DNA of 64,000 nucleotides, taken from NCBI RefSeq assembly GCF_015351025.1, contig NZ_JADKRV010000005.1:1-64000 (forward strand), in the 5' to 3' direction. This stretch comes from Curtobacterium sp. VKM Ac-1376. Its GTDB lineage: Bacteria; Actinomycetota; Actinomycetes; Actinomycetales; Microbacteriaceae. The notes beneath the pieces are model-generated. The model saw only the letters and a program-made list of their open reading frames with translations. It did no database searches and was not told the DNA's origin. Made by a program: the position numbers and the translations under genes. Shown here in pieces: positions 1 to 11,723 of the stretch. Positions within the stretch are counted from its first letter, which is position 1; each line of letters starts with the position of its first letter.

Positions 1-82
1 CTACAATCACCACAGAACCCACTCCGCCATCGGAGCCCCACCCATCAGCAGACTCAACAACCTCCCTGGACATCACAGCTAG
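1..82 (+). CDS. IS481-like transposase, C-terminal end only (cut by window edge)
   Basis: Read from base 2, the + strand gives 26 codons and a TAG stop at 80-82. The peptide starts Y-N-H-H-R-T-H-S-A-I-G and ends S-R-L-N-N-L-P-G-H-H-S. A YNxxRPHSALGG-like block followed by a short S-R-L/N-N tail is the usual end of DDE (rve-type) transposases of the IS481/IS3 kind. The start lies outside the window, so completeness cannot be judged. The stretch is visibly less GC-rich than the genes after it. No terminal inverted repeat could be identified between the stop and the HAD gene end at 119. Family assignment rests on this tail only. Confidence 0.72.
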   Translation, partial: YNHHRTHSAIGAPPISRLNNLPGHHS

Positions 83-118
83 CCGGGGGCGAGCCGCGCC
101 TCCAGGCCGGTGACGCGT

Positions 119-784
119 CTACGCGACCGGAGCCGCCGTCTGCTGCTGCGCCGCGACGAAGGCGCGGACGTGCTCGCGCAGGTCGGTTTCGTGCTCGACC
201 AGGACCGCGTGGATGCCGACGCTCCGCGCACCCGCGATGTTCTCGGGCATGTCGTCGGCGAAGAAGGTGCGCTCCGCGGGGACCCCGTGGTGGGCGATCG
301 CGCGCTGGAAGACCTCGGGTTCGGGCTTCCTGGCACCGAAGTTGCTCGACGTGTCGAGGTGTTCGCCGAAGAGGCCCGGCAGGGACGGCGCCCACTCGTG
401 GATCCACCGGCCGGCCAGTGGACCGTTGTTCGTGAGCAGGCCGACACGCCCGTGCTCGCTCGCGATCCGGACCGCCTCGATGCGCTCCGGCAGCTCCGTC
501 ATGGCCGAACCGCGGATGCGCGCCCAGGTGTCCTCGGGGACGTCGCACTCCATCGCCCGCTCGAACGCGGCGAGGTACTCGTCGCCGTCGGCGAACCCGC
601 CGGCCTCGGCGCGCATCTCATGGCCGCAGTCCCACCACCGGCGGCGGAGCTCCTCGAAGGGGTGTCCGGTGAACTCGGAGAGTGCGGCCATGCGCACCTG
701 CCAGTCGTAGCGGACCAGGACGTCGTCCATGTCGAAGAGGAACAGGAGCGGGGGTGCGGGCGTCTCGTTCACGATGTCCACCAT
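119..784 (-). CDS. HAD-superfamily hydrolase (subfamily IA phosphatase-like)
   Basis: A 221-residue protein with the four haloacid dehalogenase motifs in order. Motif I is F-D-M-D-D-V-L at residues 17-23 (nucleophile D18, acid/base D20), motif II L-L-T-N-N near 117, motif III lysine in A-R-K-P-E-P near 152, and motif IV F-F-A-D-D-M-P-E-N near 175. A helical cap lies between motifs I and II. The family dephosphorylates small phosphorylated metabolites in the cytosol; the substrate cannot be read from sequence. It is divergent from the tsaC-type gene, and the 25 bp between the two starts hold both promoters. It sits directly beside an IS end, but its own length and motifs look complete. Confidence 0.85.
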   Translation of the reverse strand: MVDIVNETPAPPLLFLFDMDDVLVRYDWQVRMAALSEFTGHPFEELRRRWWDCGHEMRAEAGGFADGDEYLAAFERAMECDVPEDTWARIRGSAMTELPERIEAVRIASEHGRVGLLTNNGPLAGRWIHEWAPSLPGLFGEHLDTSSNFGARKPEPEVFQRAIAHHGVPAERTFFADDMPENIAGARSVGIHAVLVEHETDLREHVRAFVAAQQQTAAPVA

Positions 785-792
785 TGTGTCGC

Positions 793-800
793 ACTATCAT
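793..800. promoter_or_regulatory. overlapping divergent -10 elements (HAD gene / tsaC)
   Basis: A + strand TATCAT (795-800) and a - strand GATAGT (798 down to 793) overlap in the 25-bp divergent intergenic space. Each lies 8-9 bases from its start codon, so both mRNAs would have almost no leader. No clear -35 is seen. Promoter function is inferred. Confidence 0.4.
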
Positions 801-809
801 CGTCGAGTC

Positions 810-1484
810 ATGGCATCCCGATACGACTGCACCGACTCCGACGGGCTCCTGACCGGGATGCGGCTCGCACGTGCCGCCCTCGGACGCGGAGAACTCGTCG
901 TCGTCCCCACCGACACCGTCTACGGCCTCGCCGCGGACGCCTTCAGCGCGACCGCCGTGCAGCGGCTGCTCGACGCGAAGGGGCGCACCCGGCAGTCGCC
1001 GCCGCCCGTGCTCATCCCCGGTCCGCCCACGCTCGACGCCCTCGCCAGCGAGGTCCCGCAGCCGGTGCGCGACCTGGTGGCCGAGTTCTGGCCGGGCGGC
1101 CTGACCGTCATCCTGCGCGCCCAGCCGTCGCTGGACTGGGACCTCGGTGAGACGCGGGGCACGGTCGCCCTGCGCATGCCCGACTCGCGGATCGCGCTCG
1201 AGCTCCTGCAAGAGGTGGGACCGCTCGCGGTGTCATCGGCCAACTCGACCGGCGACCCCGCCGCCATGGACGTCGACGACGCCGAACGCATGCTCGGCGA
1301 CAGCGTTGCGATCTACCTCGACGGTGGCGCGATCGGTGCGCACGAGGGGTTCGATGCCAGCACCGGGTCGACGATCGTCGACGCGACCGGGCTGTCGGAG
1401 GGCGGGAAGCTCCGCATCGTCCGGCACGGGGTGATCCCCGACGAGGAGATCATCCGGGTCGTCGGAGCCGACCTCGTCACATGA
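810..1484 (+). CDS. L-threonylcarbamoyladenylate synthase (TsaC/Sua5/YrdC family)
   Basis: This 224-residue protein makes threonylcarbamoyl-AMP from threonine, bicarbonate and ATP, the first step of tRNA t6A37 modification. The YrdC-domain signature V-P-T-D-T-V-Y-G-L-A sits about residues 33-42, with V-S-S-A-N further on. The length matches the single-domain TsaC form rather than long Sua5. ATG 810 is preferred over the in-frame upstream start at 729, because 729 lies inside the divergent HAD gene and 810 follows the -10-like TATCAT. The stop overlaps the next start (ATGA, 1481-1484), so it should be cotranscribed with the glycosyltransferase and probably read towards the ATP synthase operon. 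Confidence 0.9.
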   Translation: MASRYDCTDSDGLLTGMRLARAALGRGELVVVPTDTVYGLAADAFSATAVQRLLDAKGRTRQSPPPVLIPGPPTLDALASEVPQPVRDLVAEFWPGGLTVILRAQPSLDWDLGETRGTVALRMPDSRIALELLQEVGPLAVSSANSTGDPAAMDVDDAERMLGDSVAIYLDGGAIGAHEGFDASTGSTIVDATGLSEGGKLRIVRHGVIPDEEIIRVVGADLVT

Positions 1485-2707
1485 AGTACTACCTGCTCGC
1501 GGGAGCCATCGCCGCGGTCGTGAGCTTCGTCATGAGCGTCGTGGTCTGGAAGCTCGGGCTCAAGTACAAGTGGTACCCCCAGGTCCGTGAGCGGGACGTG
1601 CACCGCACGCCGACGCCGCGCCTGGGCGGGATCGCGATGTACATCGGCGTGATCGTGTCGCTGCTCGCGGCGTGGTTCCTGTTCCCCTCCATCGCGGGGA
1701 CCGACTACTTCCGGCTGGTGTTCTCCGAACCGGGGCGGGTGCTCGCGGTGCTCGGGGGAGCGACGATCATCGTGGTGCTGGGCGTCGCCGACGACATCTG
1801 GGACCTCGACTGGATGACGAAACTCGCGGGGCAGATCATCGCTGCGGGCATCCTCGCCTGGCAGGGCGTGGCGATCGTCTCGCTGCCCATCGGCAACACG
1901 CTGGGCGTCGGCTCGTCGTACATGAGCCTGATCTTCACGGTGCTGGCGGTGGTGCTCGTGATGAACGCGGTGAACTTCATCGACGGGCTCGACGGCCTGG
2001 TCGCCGGGGTCGCCATCATCGCTGGCGGCGTGTTCTTCCTCTACACGTTCTTCATCAACCGCGTGGTCGTGCAGACCGAGTTCTTCTTCAACCTGCCGTC
2101 GCTGCTCACCGCGGTGCTGGTCGGCGCTTGCTTCGGCTTCCTCATCCTGAACTGGCACCCCGCCAAGCTCTTCATGGGTGACGCCGGAGCACTGCTCGTC
2201 GGGTTCCTGATGGCCACGAGCGCGGTCTCGGTCACGGGCAACATCGACCCGGCGGCGGTCCAGACACGCCAGGCGCTGCTGCCGGCGTTCATCCCGATCC
2301 TGCTGCCGTTCGCGATCCTGATCGTGCCGATCCTGGACTTCGGGCTCGCGGTGACCCGCCGGCTCAGTGCGGGGAAGTCGCCGTTCTCGGCCGACCGGAA
2401 GCACCTGCACCACCGCCTGCTCGACATGGGGCACTCGCACTTCCACGCCGTGCTGATCTTCTACGCGTGGACCGCGACCGTCGCCGTCGGGTGCCTGCTG
2501 TTCCTCTTCGTGGACTGGTACTGGGTCGTCGTGTTCGTGTCCGTCGGGTTCACGGTGTGCGCCGTCGCCACGTTCGCGCCCCTCGGCCGGAAGCGCGCCG
2601 AGATCGCCGCCCAGACCGCCAACCGCTCCGCCGCCGTGGTGGACGCCAGCCTCGACCCGCTCGACCGGGCCGCCAACGACCGCACGATCCCAGGAGACAT
2701 CACGTGA
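1481..2707 (+). CDS. MraY/WecA-family undecaprenyl-phosphate glycosyl-1-phosphate transferase
   Basis: A 408-residue polytopic membrane protein with about eleven hydrophobic segments. It carries the WecA/MraY hallmarks: an aspartate cluster G-V-A-D-D-I-W-D-L-D near residues 104-113, N-F-I-D-G-L-D-G-L near 165-173, and the cytoplasmic H-L-H-H-R motif near 309 that favours a WecA/TagO role over MraY. Family members transfer a sugar-1-phosphate, commonly GlcNAc-1-P, from UDP-sugar to the lipid carrier to start cell-wall polysaccharide or teichoic-type polymers. This placement between a Sua5-type gene and the ATP synthase operon is common in actinobacteria. The start overlaps the tsaC stop, and the stop overlaps the next GTG. 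The exact sugar is not readable. Confidence 0.88.
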   Translation: MKYYLLAGAIAAVVSFVMSVVVWKLGLKYKWYPQVRERDVHRTPTPRLGGIAMYIGVIVSLLAAWFLFPSIAGTDYFRLVFSEPGRVLAVLGGATIIVVLGVADDIWDLDWMTKLAGQIIAAGILAWQGVAIVSLPIGNTLGVGSSYMSLIFTVLAVVLVMNAVNFIDGLDGLVAGVAIIAGGVFFLYTFFINRVVVQTEFFFNLPSLLTAVLVGACFGFLILNWHPAKLFMGDAGALLVGFLMATSAVSVTGNIDPAAVQTRQALLPAFIPILLPFAILIVPILDFGLAVTRRLSAGKSPFSADRKHLHHRLLDMGHSHFHAVLIFYAWTATVAVGCLLFLFVDWYWVVVFVSVGFTVCAVATFAPLGRKRAEIAAQTANRSAAVVDASLDPLDRAANDRTIPGDIT

Positions 2708-3195
2708 CCGCACCGAACGCGCTCGACCACGTCCGGCCGGTGTTCCGCCGCATCATCACGTGGGGAGCCGTCCTCGCCGTCGCCCTGGCCGTCGTGGGGG
2801 GACTCATCGGCTTCCTCGTGGCCGACGGCCCCGGCCTGGTCGGCGGGCTGCTCGGCGCCGTGCTGAGCGTCGTGTTCCTGGGCCTCACCGCCGTCAGTGT
2901 CCTCGTCGCGCTGCGCGTGTCGAAGGGGCAGATGATCTCCGGGGCGTTCTTCGGCATCGTGATGGGCACCTGGCTGCTCAAGTTCATCGTCTTCATCGTG
3001 CTGCTGGTCCTGCTCAGGGACCGCGACTGGGTCGACTTCCCGGTGCTCGCGATCGTGATCATCGCGGGGGTCGTCGGCTCGCTCGTCATCGACGTCGTCG
3101 CCGTGGCCAAGGCCCGCATCCCGATCGGTGTCCGGCTGCCGGGCGACGGCAACGACGACTCCGCGGACGCTGGGAACCGGGCCCCCCGCATCTGA
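2704..3195 (+). CDS. small membrane protein in the AtpI position
   Basis: A 163-residue protein with four hydrophobic segments (roughly 18-40, 43-65, 75-98 and 108-130) and a charged C-terminal tail. It sits directly upstream of atpB, where many bacteria have atpI, an assembly helper for the c-ring. I see no strong sequence signature, so the AtpI relation rests on position, size and topology. The GTG at 2704 overlaps the preceding TGA (GTGA). Upstream in-frame codons run inside the previous gene and look like a shadow reading. Confidence 0.7.
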   Translation: MTAPNALDHVRPVFRRIITWGAVLAVALAVVGGLIGFLVADGPGLVGGLLGAVLSVVFLGLTAVSVLVALRVSKGQMISGAFFGIVMGTWLLKFIVFIVLLVLLRDRDWVDFPVLAIVIIAGVVGSLVIDVVAVAKARIPIGVRLPGDGNDDSADAGNRAPRI

Positions 3196-3231
3196 GAAGC
3201 CGGGAAGCCTCTCGCACCTGATAGGCTTCTC
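3194..3231 (+). promoter_or_regulatory. stem-loop plus -10-like TAGGCT ahead of the ATP synthase operon
   Basis: An 8-bp perfect inverted repeat (3194-3201 and 3224-3231) flanks a 22-base loop. Its right arm overlaps TAGGCT (3222-3227), a plausible -10 for atpB. It could act as a weak terminator of the upstream operon, a promoter, or both. No T-tract follows. Confidence 0.4.
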
Positions 3232-3302
3232 GGAGTCCGCTACCGGAGCCTCTTGCTCGGGGCGGACGAGCCTCCACAACGTCCACCATCGCGTGCCATG
3301 AT

Positions 3303-4467
<1,165 letters not shown>

Positions 4468-4476
4468 GGTTCCTTG

Positions 4477-5031
4477 ATGCAGAATGCACTCATCATCGCG
4501 GCGGAGGAAGCGCACAATCCGCTGATCCCCCCGGTGTACGACATCGTGTGGTCGCTGGTTGCCTTCGTCATCATCTTCCTGGTGATGTGGCGTGTCGTCA
4601 CGCCGCGCATCACGAAGATGCTCGATGAGCGCACCGAGGCCATCGAGGGCGGCATCAAGAAGGCCGAGGCCGCTCAGGAGCAGGCCGCTGCTGCGCTCGA
4701 CGAGTACAACAAGCAGCTCGCCGACGCACGTGCCGAGGCTTCGCGCATCCGTGAGCAGGCCCGCGCCGACGCCACGGCGATCGGCAACGAGGTCCGCGAG
4801 CAGGCGGCCGCCGATGCAGCACGCATCACGGCCAACGCCCAGGCGCAGATCGAGGCCGAGCGCCAGAGCGCCGTCCAGGCACTCCGGTCCGAGGTCGGCA
4901 CCCTCGCGCTGGACCTCGCGTCCGGTGTGATCGGTGAGTCCCTCAAGGACGACGCCAAGTCGACCGCCGTGGTCGACCGCTTCCTCGCCGACCTCGAGGC
5001 CTCGCAGGCCACGAAGACGGGGGAGCACTGA
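4477..5031 (+). CDS. atpF: F1Fo ATP synthase subunit b
   Basis: The peripheral-stalk subunit is 184 residues from ATG 4477: one N-terminal membrane helix (about 23-43) and a long alanine/glutamate/glutamine-rich coiled coil that dimerises and binds delta. An in-frame TTG directly before the ATG (4474) is possible, but AAGG at 4467-4470 is better spaced for the ATG. It lies 9 bases after the atpE stop and 2 bases before atpH, so the operon is tightly coupled. Confidence 0.95.
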   Translation: MQNALIIAAEEAHNPLIPPVYDIVWSLVAFVIIFLVMWRVVTPRITKMLDERTEAIEGGIKKAEAAQEQAAAALDEYNKQLADARAEASRIREQARADATAIGNEVREQAAADAARITANAQAQIEAERQSAVQALRSEVGTLALDLASGVIGESLKDDAKSTAVVDRFLADLEASQATKTGEH

Positions 5032-5033
5032 GC

Positions 5034-5828
5034 ATGCGCAGCGCTACCAGAGAAGCACTCGCGTCCACCAGGGCGGTGCTCTCGGACCTCGGTCCGAGTG
5101 CCGGCCTGGCCGCGGGTGCCGAGATCCTCGCCTCCGGGCGTGCGATCGCCGGTGCGCCGCAGCTGCTCGGGCTGCTGTCCGACCCGACCGCCGACCCGGT
5201 GGGCAAGAAGGTCCTCATCGACCGCGTCTTCGCCGGCCAGTCGGACGCGACGCGTGCGGTCCTGACCGCGGTGGCCGGCTCGCGCTGGTCGTCGCAGCAG
5301 GACCTGCTCGCGGGCATCGAGGACGCGGGCATCCGTGCCGTCGCCGCCACCGCAGGTCCGGACTCGTCGATCGAGTCGGAGCTGTTCGCCTTCGAGACCG
5401 CCGTCCGTTCGGACGCCGGCCTCGAGCTCGCGCTCGGCACGAAGCTCGGCAGCGCCGAGCAGAAGGGCGCGCTCGTCGAGCGGCTGCTCGGTGCCAAGGC
5501 ATCGCAGCAGACGATCACGATCGTGTCGGCCCTGGTGCAGCAGCCCCGCGGCCGCCGCATCGGTGAGATCGTCCGCGATGCCTCGCGCATCGTGGCCGAG
5601 CAGGCCGGCAAGCTCGTCGCGACCGTCGTCACGGCGACTCCCCTGACCGCCGCCCAGTCGGCCCGCGTCACGCGCGGTCTGTCCGAGCGGTACGGCAAGG
5701 ACATCAGCATCAACCAGGTCGTCGACCCCACGGTCGTCGGCGGGGTCCGGGTGCAGATCGGCGGCGACGTCATCGACGGCACCGTGTCCACGCGACTCTC
5801 GGAGCTCCGACTCCAGCTCGCCGGCTAG
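5034..5828 (+). CDS. atpH: F1Fo ATP synthase subunit delta
   Basis: A 264-residue OSCP/delta subunit that joins the b stalk to the top of the alpha/beta hexamer. The length is at the long end for delta (about 180 in most bacteria), which fits actinobacterial delta proteins with an extended N-terminal region. The C-terminal block R-Y-G-K-D-I-S-I-N-Q-V-V-D-P-x-V-V-G-G is the conserved OSCP signature. ATG 5034 starts 2 bases after the atpF stop. Confidence 0.94.
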   Translation: MRSATREALASTRAVLSDLGPSAGLAAGAEILASGRAIAGAPQLLGLLSDPTADPVGKKVLIDRVFAGQSDATRAVLTAVAGSRWSSQQDLLAGIEDAGIRAVAATAGPDSSIESELFAFETAVRSDAGLELALGTKLGSAEQKGALVERLLGAKASQQTITIVSALVQQPRGRRIGEIVRDASRIVAEQAGKLVATVVTATPLTAAQSARVTRGLSERYGKDISINQVVDPTVVGGVRVQIGGDVIDGTVSTRLSELRLQLAG

Positions 5829-5936
5829 GCGTACGGTCGAAGCCGCTCCTCCCCAAGTCCACAACGGGAACTGCCGAGTCCGGCAGCGTCACCCTCTCGG
5901 AGCCGAAGGGCCCCGGAAAACCACAAGGAAAATCCC

Positions 5937-7565
5937 ATGGCAGACATCACCATCAGCCCCGATGAGATCCGTGATGCCCTGAAGGACTTCGTCTCGAACT
6001 ACGAGCCGACGAAGGCCTCCACGGCCGAGGTCGGGCACGTCACCGACGCCGGTGACGGCATCGCCCACGTCGAGGGTCTCCCCGGCGTCATGGCGAACGA
6101 GCTCATCCGCTTCGCGGACGGCACGCTCGGCCTCGCCCAGAACCTCGACGAAGACTCGATCGGCGCCATCGTGCTCGGCGAGTTCGGCGGCATCGAAGAG
6201 GGCATGGAGGTCACCCGCACGGGTGAGGTCCTCTCCGCCCCCGTCGGCGACGCCTTCCTCGGGCGCGTCGTCGACCCGCTCGGCGCCCCCATCGACGGTC
6301 TCGGCGAGATCGCAGCCGAGGGCCGTCGTGCCCTCGAGCTCCAGGCCCCCGGCGTCATGGCCCGCAAGTCGGTCCACCAGCCGCTGCAGACCGGCATCAA
6401 GGCCATCGACGCGATGATCCCCGTCGGCCGCGGTCAGCGTCAGCTGATCATCGGCGACCGCCAGACCGGCAAGACGGCCATCGCGATCGACACGATCATC
6501 AACCAGAAGGCCAACTGGGAGTCGGGCGACGAGGACAAGCAGGTCCGCTGCATCTACGTCGCCATCGGTCAGAAGGGCTCCACGATCGCCTCCGTCAAGG
6601 GTGCGCTCGAGGACGCCGGTGCGATGGAGTACACGACCATCGTCGCCGCTCCCGCATCCGACCCGGCCGGCTTCAAGTACCTCGCTCCGTACACCGGTTC
6701 GGCCATCGGCCAGCACTGGATGTACCAGGGCAAGCACGTCCTCATCATCTTCGACGACCTGTCGAAGCAGGCCGAGGCCTACCGTGCCGTGTCCCTCCTC
6801 CTCCGTCGTCCGCCGGGCCGCGAGGCCTACCCGGGTGACGTCTTCTACCTGCACTCCCGTCTGCTGGAGCGCTGCGCGAAGCTGTCCGACGAGCTCGGCG
6901 CCGGGTCGATGACGGGACTCCCGATCATCGAGACCAAGGCGAACGACGTCTCGGCGTACATCCCGACCAACGTCATCTCCATCACCGACGGCCAGATCTT
7001 CCTGCAGTCGGACCTCTTCAACGCGAACCAGCGTCCGGCAGTCGACGTGGGCATCTCGGTGTCCCGTGTCGGTGGTGACGCCCAGGTGAAGTCGATCAAG
7101 AAGGTCTCCGGCACGCTGAAGCTCGAGCTGGCGCAGTACCGCTCGCTCGAGGCGTTCGCGATGTTCGCGTCCGACCTCGACCAGGCGTCGCGTCGTCAGC
7201 TGGAGCGCGGTGCGCGTCTGACCGAGCTCCTCAAGCAGCCGCAGTACTCGCCGTACCCGGTCGAGGAGCAGGTGGTCTCGATCTGGGCCGGCACGAACGG
7301 CAAGCTCGACACCGTCCCGGTGCCGGACGTGCTCCGCTTCGAGTCCGAGCTGCTCGACCACCTGCGTCGCAACTCCGACGTCCTCACGACCCTGCGCGAG
7401 ACGAACCAGCTCAGCGACGAGACCGTCGCCGAGATGGACAAGCAGATCGACGAGTTCACGAAGAGCTTCCAGACGAGCGACGGCAAGACCCTCGGCTCCG
7501 AGCAGTTCGACGCGGCTGTCGCCGAGGACGTCGACCAGGAGCAGATCGTCAAGGGTCGTCGTTAG
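5937..7565 (+). CDS. atpA: F1Fo ATP synthase subunit alpha
   Basis: The 542-residue non-catalytic nucleotide-binding subunit. The P-loop G-D-R-Q-T-G-K-T lies near residues 173-180, and the arginine-finger region S-x-S-R-V-G-G is conserved (about 375-381). The 108-base gap from atpH is the longest in the operon. It holds a TACGGT at 5832-5837 that could be an internal promoter, and an AAGGAAAA ribosome site just before ATG 5937. Internal transcription would help make the extra F1 copies, but that is inference. Confidence 0.97.
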   Translation: MADITISPDEIRDALKDFVSNYEPTKASTAEVGHVTDAGDGIAHVEGLPGVMANELIRFADGTLGLAQNLDEDSIGAIVLGEFGGIEEGMEVTRTGEVLSAPVGDAFLGRVVDPLGAPIDGLGEIAAEGRRALELQAPGVMARKSVHQPLQTGIKAIDAMIPVGRGQRQLIIGDRQTGKTAIAIDTIINQKANWESGDEDKQVRCIYVAIGQKGSTIASVKGALEDAGAMEYTTIVAAPASDPAGFKYLAPYTGSAIGQHWMYQGKHVLIIFDDLSKQAEAYRAVSLLLRRPPGREAYPGDVFYLHSRLLERCAKLSDELGAGSMTGLPIIETKANDVSAYIPTNVISITDGQIFLQSDLFNANQRPAVDVGISVSRVGGDAQVKSIKKVSGTLKLELAQYRSLEAFAMFASDLDQASRRQLERGARLTELLKQPQYSPYPVEEQVVSIWAGTNGKLDTVPVPDVLRFESELLDHLRRNSDVLTTLRETNQLSDETVAEMDKQIDEFTKSFQTSDGKTLGSEQFDAAVAEDVDQEQIVKGRR

Positions 7566-9970
<2,405 letters not shown>

Positions 9971-9971
9971 G

Positions 9972-10235
9972 ATGGCGGGTCTCACCGTGAGCGTCGTCTC
10001 GGCTGACCGTGAGGTCTGGTCGGGCGACACCACCATGGTCATCGCACGGACGACAGAGGGCCAGATCGGCATCCTCACCGGACACGAGCCGATGCTCGCG
10101 ATCCTGGCGCAGGGTCAGGTCCGCATCACGCGGGCCGATGGGTCGACCGTCGCGGTCGACGCCGAGGACGGCTTCCTGTCCGTCGAGCACGACACGGTGA
10201 CGATCGTCGCGCGGCAGGCCGCGCTGGCGTCCTGA
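9972..10235 (+). CDS. atpC: F1Fo ATP synthase subunit epsilon, short form
   Basis: An 87-residue epsilon subunit starting at ATG 9972, 1 base after the atpD stop. It has the N-terminal beta-barrel (L-T-V-S-V-V-S-A-D-R-E-V-W-S-G and G-I-L-T-G-H-E-P-M-L). It stops where the usual C-terminal helical hairpin, which inhibits ATP hydrolysis in many bacteria, would begin. No continuation is possible because yaaA occupies the downstream sequence. A longer reading starting at 9267 in this frame is a shadow of atpD. Confidence 0.93.
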   Translation: MAGLTVSVVSADREVWSGDTTMVIARTTEGQIGILTGHEPMLAILAQGQVRITRADGSTVAVDAEDGFLSVEHDTVTIVARQAALAS

Positions 10236-10240
10236 CCGGA

Positions 10241-11002
10241 CTGACCGTCCTGCTCCCGCCTTCGGAGACGAAGCGGGAGGGCGGGGACACGAGCCGCACG
10301 CTCGATCTGCGTGCACTCTCGTTCCCGGAACTGGCCGATGAGCGGGCCGCGGTGATCACCGCGGCCCGCTTCGTCAGTTCCGAGGAGTCCTCGGCCAGGA
10401 CGGCTCTCAAGCTCGGCCCGAAGTCGGTAACCGAGCGCCTGCGCAACCTCGAGCTCGACACCTCGGGCACGTTGCCCGCCATCGAGCGGTACACCGGCGT
10501 CCTCTACGACGCGCTGGCGGTACGGGATGCGGACGCCTCCACCACATCGTGGTGGGAGGAGCACGTGATCGTCCAGTCCGCCATGTTCGGCCCGATCGGC
10601 GCGGGTGACCTGATCCCGGCGTACCGGCTGTCGCACGATTCGCGGCTCGGCACGGTTCGTCTCGCGTCGCACTGGCCGGCGGTCTCGACACAGGCGCTGC
10701 GCGCTCGCGTCGACGGCCTCGTGCTCGATCTGCGGTCGGAGGGGTACCGGCAGCTCGGACCCGTGGCCGACGCGGTCGCGCCACGCGTCGTGAGCGTCGA
10801 CGGCGACGGCCGTCGGCGGGCGCTCAACCACTGGAACAAGACGGCGAAGGGGCGCCTGCTCGCCTTGCTCGGCCGGACCGGGGCAGCGATCGACACCATG
10901 GACGACCTCGTCGGCTGGGCCGCCGAGCACGGTGTGGTCGTCGAGCGCAGCGACAGCGGGTGGGACCTCGTCGCCGAGAGCCTGGCGCCGGTCGCGGTCT
11001 GA
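10241..11002 (+). CDS. yaaA: YaaA (DUF328/UPF0246) peroxide-stress family protein, apparent CTG start
   Basis: YaaA proteins bind DNA and limit iron-driven oxidative damage during peroxide stress. The family begins with a hydrophobic strand then P-P-S-E-T-K. Here L-T-V-L-L-P-P-S-E-T-K-R-E-G-G-D is encoded from 10241, yet the first ATG/GTG/TTG in frame is GTG 10352, which would remove the signature. Coding clearly continues upstream, so I place the start at CTG 10241 (253 residues, usual family length). CTG 10232, overlapping the atpC TGA as CTGA, is an alternative. Later blocks Y-T-G-V-L-Y-D-A-L and P-A-Y-R-L are family-like. It is probably cotranscribed with the ATP synthase. Confidence 0.85.
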   Translation: MTVLLPPSETKREGGDTSRTLDLRALSFPELADERAAVITAARFVSSEESSARTALKLGPKSVTERLRNLELDTSGTLPAIERYTGVLYDALAVRDADASTTSWWEEHVIVQSAMFGPIGAGDLIPAYRLSHDSRLGTVRLASHWPAVSTQALRARVDGLVLDLRSEGYRQLGPVADAVAPRVVSVDGDGRRRALNHWNKTAKGRLLALLGRTGAAIDTMDDLVGWAAEHGVVVERSDSGWDLVAESLAPVAV

Positions 11003-11101
11003 TCGTTGCCCCGCCGCCCTGTCCTCCACAGGGTCGGACGGGGCGAGGGCGGTCCACAGATGGTCGCCGCACCCCTGTCTGGAGGTCCGCACCACGTTTC
11101 G

Positions 11102-11668
11102 ATGGCGTGCATGATCCCCCTCACGGCACAGTCCGAAACCGGCTCCGCAGTCCGTTTCCCTCGCGAGATCGCGGCGGCGGTCACCCTCCCCGCTGCGGCG
11201 GCAGCGCTCGTCGCGCCCGGGAGCGCCCCGCTCCGAAGCGGGGCTGCCACGGCGGTCGTCACCGCCTGTGGCGCACTCGCGCCACGGATGGCCCTGGTCC
11301 CCTTCATCGCGGCGCGTCACCAGCCCGATCCGCGATCGATCCACGTGTTCGACCCGTTCGCCGACCCGACGCCACCCGCACTGCACGGTTTCGGTCCAGC
11401 CCCTGACCGCGTGCGCGTGCGCGTCGCCGGAGACCGGTGCGCCGAGGCATGGCAGGTGTGGCGATCGCAGGACGGCTCATTCGACGGTGCATCCGGTGCC
11501 GCCGGCGCACTGTCACTCGGCGCGTGGTGTGCCTGGGCGCTCGGCTCGTGGGCGCGGGCGGAGACCCGGGCTCGGTACGCCCTCGAGACCCGAGCGGATG
11601 ATCCGCTGGCCGGGCTCGTCCTGCGCTCGGTCCTGGCGGGCAGTGGGCCGTCGTGGGAGCGTCGATGA
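11102..11668 (+). CDS. unrecognised actinobacterial protein
   Basis: A reading of 188 residues from ATG 11102, with an in-frame ATG at 11111 and others upstream at 11006/11060. None has a clear ribosome site. It is rich in alanine and arginine and has no membrane segment of convincing length. The C-terminal part (W-C-A-W-A-L-G-S-W-A-R-A-E-T-R-A-R-Y-A-L-E) resembles the helical tail of DUF4192 proteins, but the body is too short for that family. It lies just upstream of the FHA gene, though the latter has its own -10. Codon third positions are GC-rich as expected for real coding. Confidence 0.55.
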   Translation: MACMIPLTAQSETGSAVRFPREIAAAVTLPAAAAALVAPGSAPLRSGAATAVVTACGALAPRMALVPFIAARHQPDPRSIHVFDPFADPTPPALHGFGPAPDRVRVRVAGDRCAEAWQVWRSQDGSFDGASGAAGALSLGAWCAWALGSWARAETRARYALETRADDPLAGLVLRSVLAGSGPSWERR

Positions 11669-11689
11669 CGAGGGGCCGACCCGATCGTC

Positions 11690-11695
11690 TACGGT
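11690..11695 (+). promoter_or_regulatory. -10 element of the FHA gene
   Basis: TACGGT lies in the gap after the preceding gene, 28 bases before the TTG start. It would give a leader of about 22 bases containing the GGGAGGG ribosome site at 11710-11716. No good -35 is seen. Confidence 0.45.
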
Positions 11696-11723
11696 TGGGG
11701 AGACCACGCTGGGAGGGCTTCGG

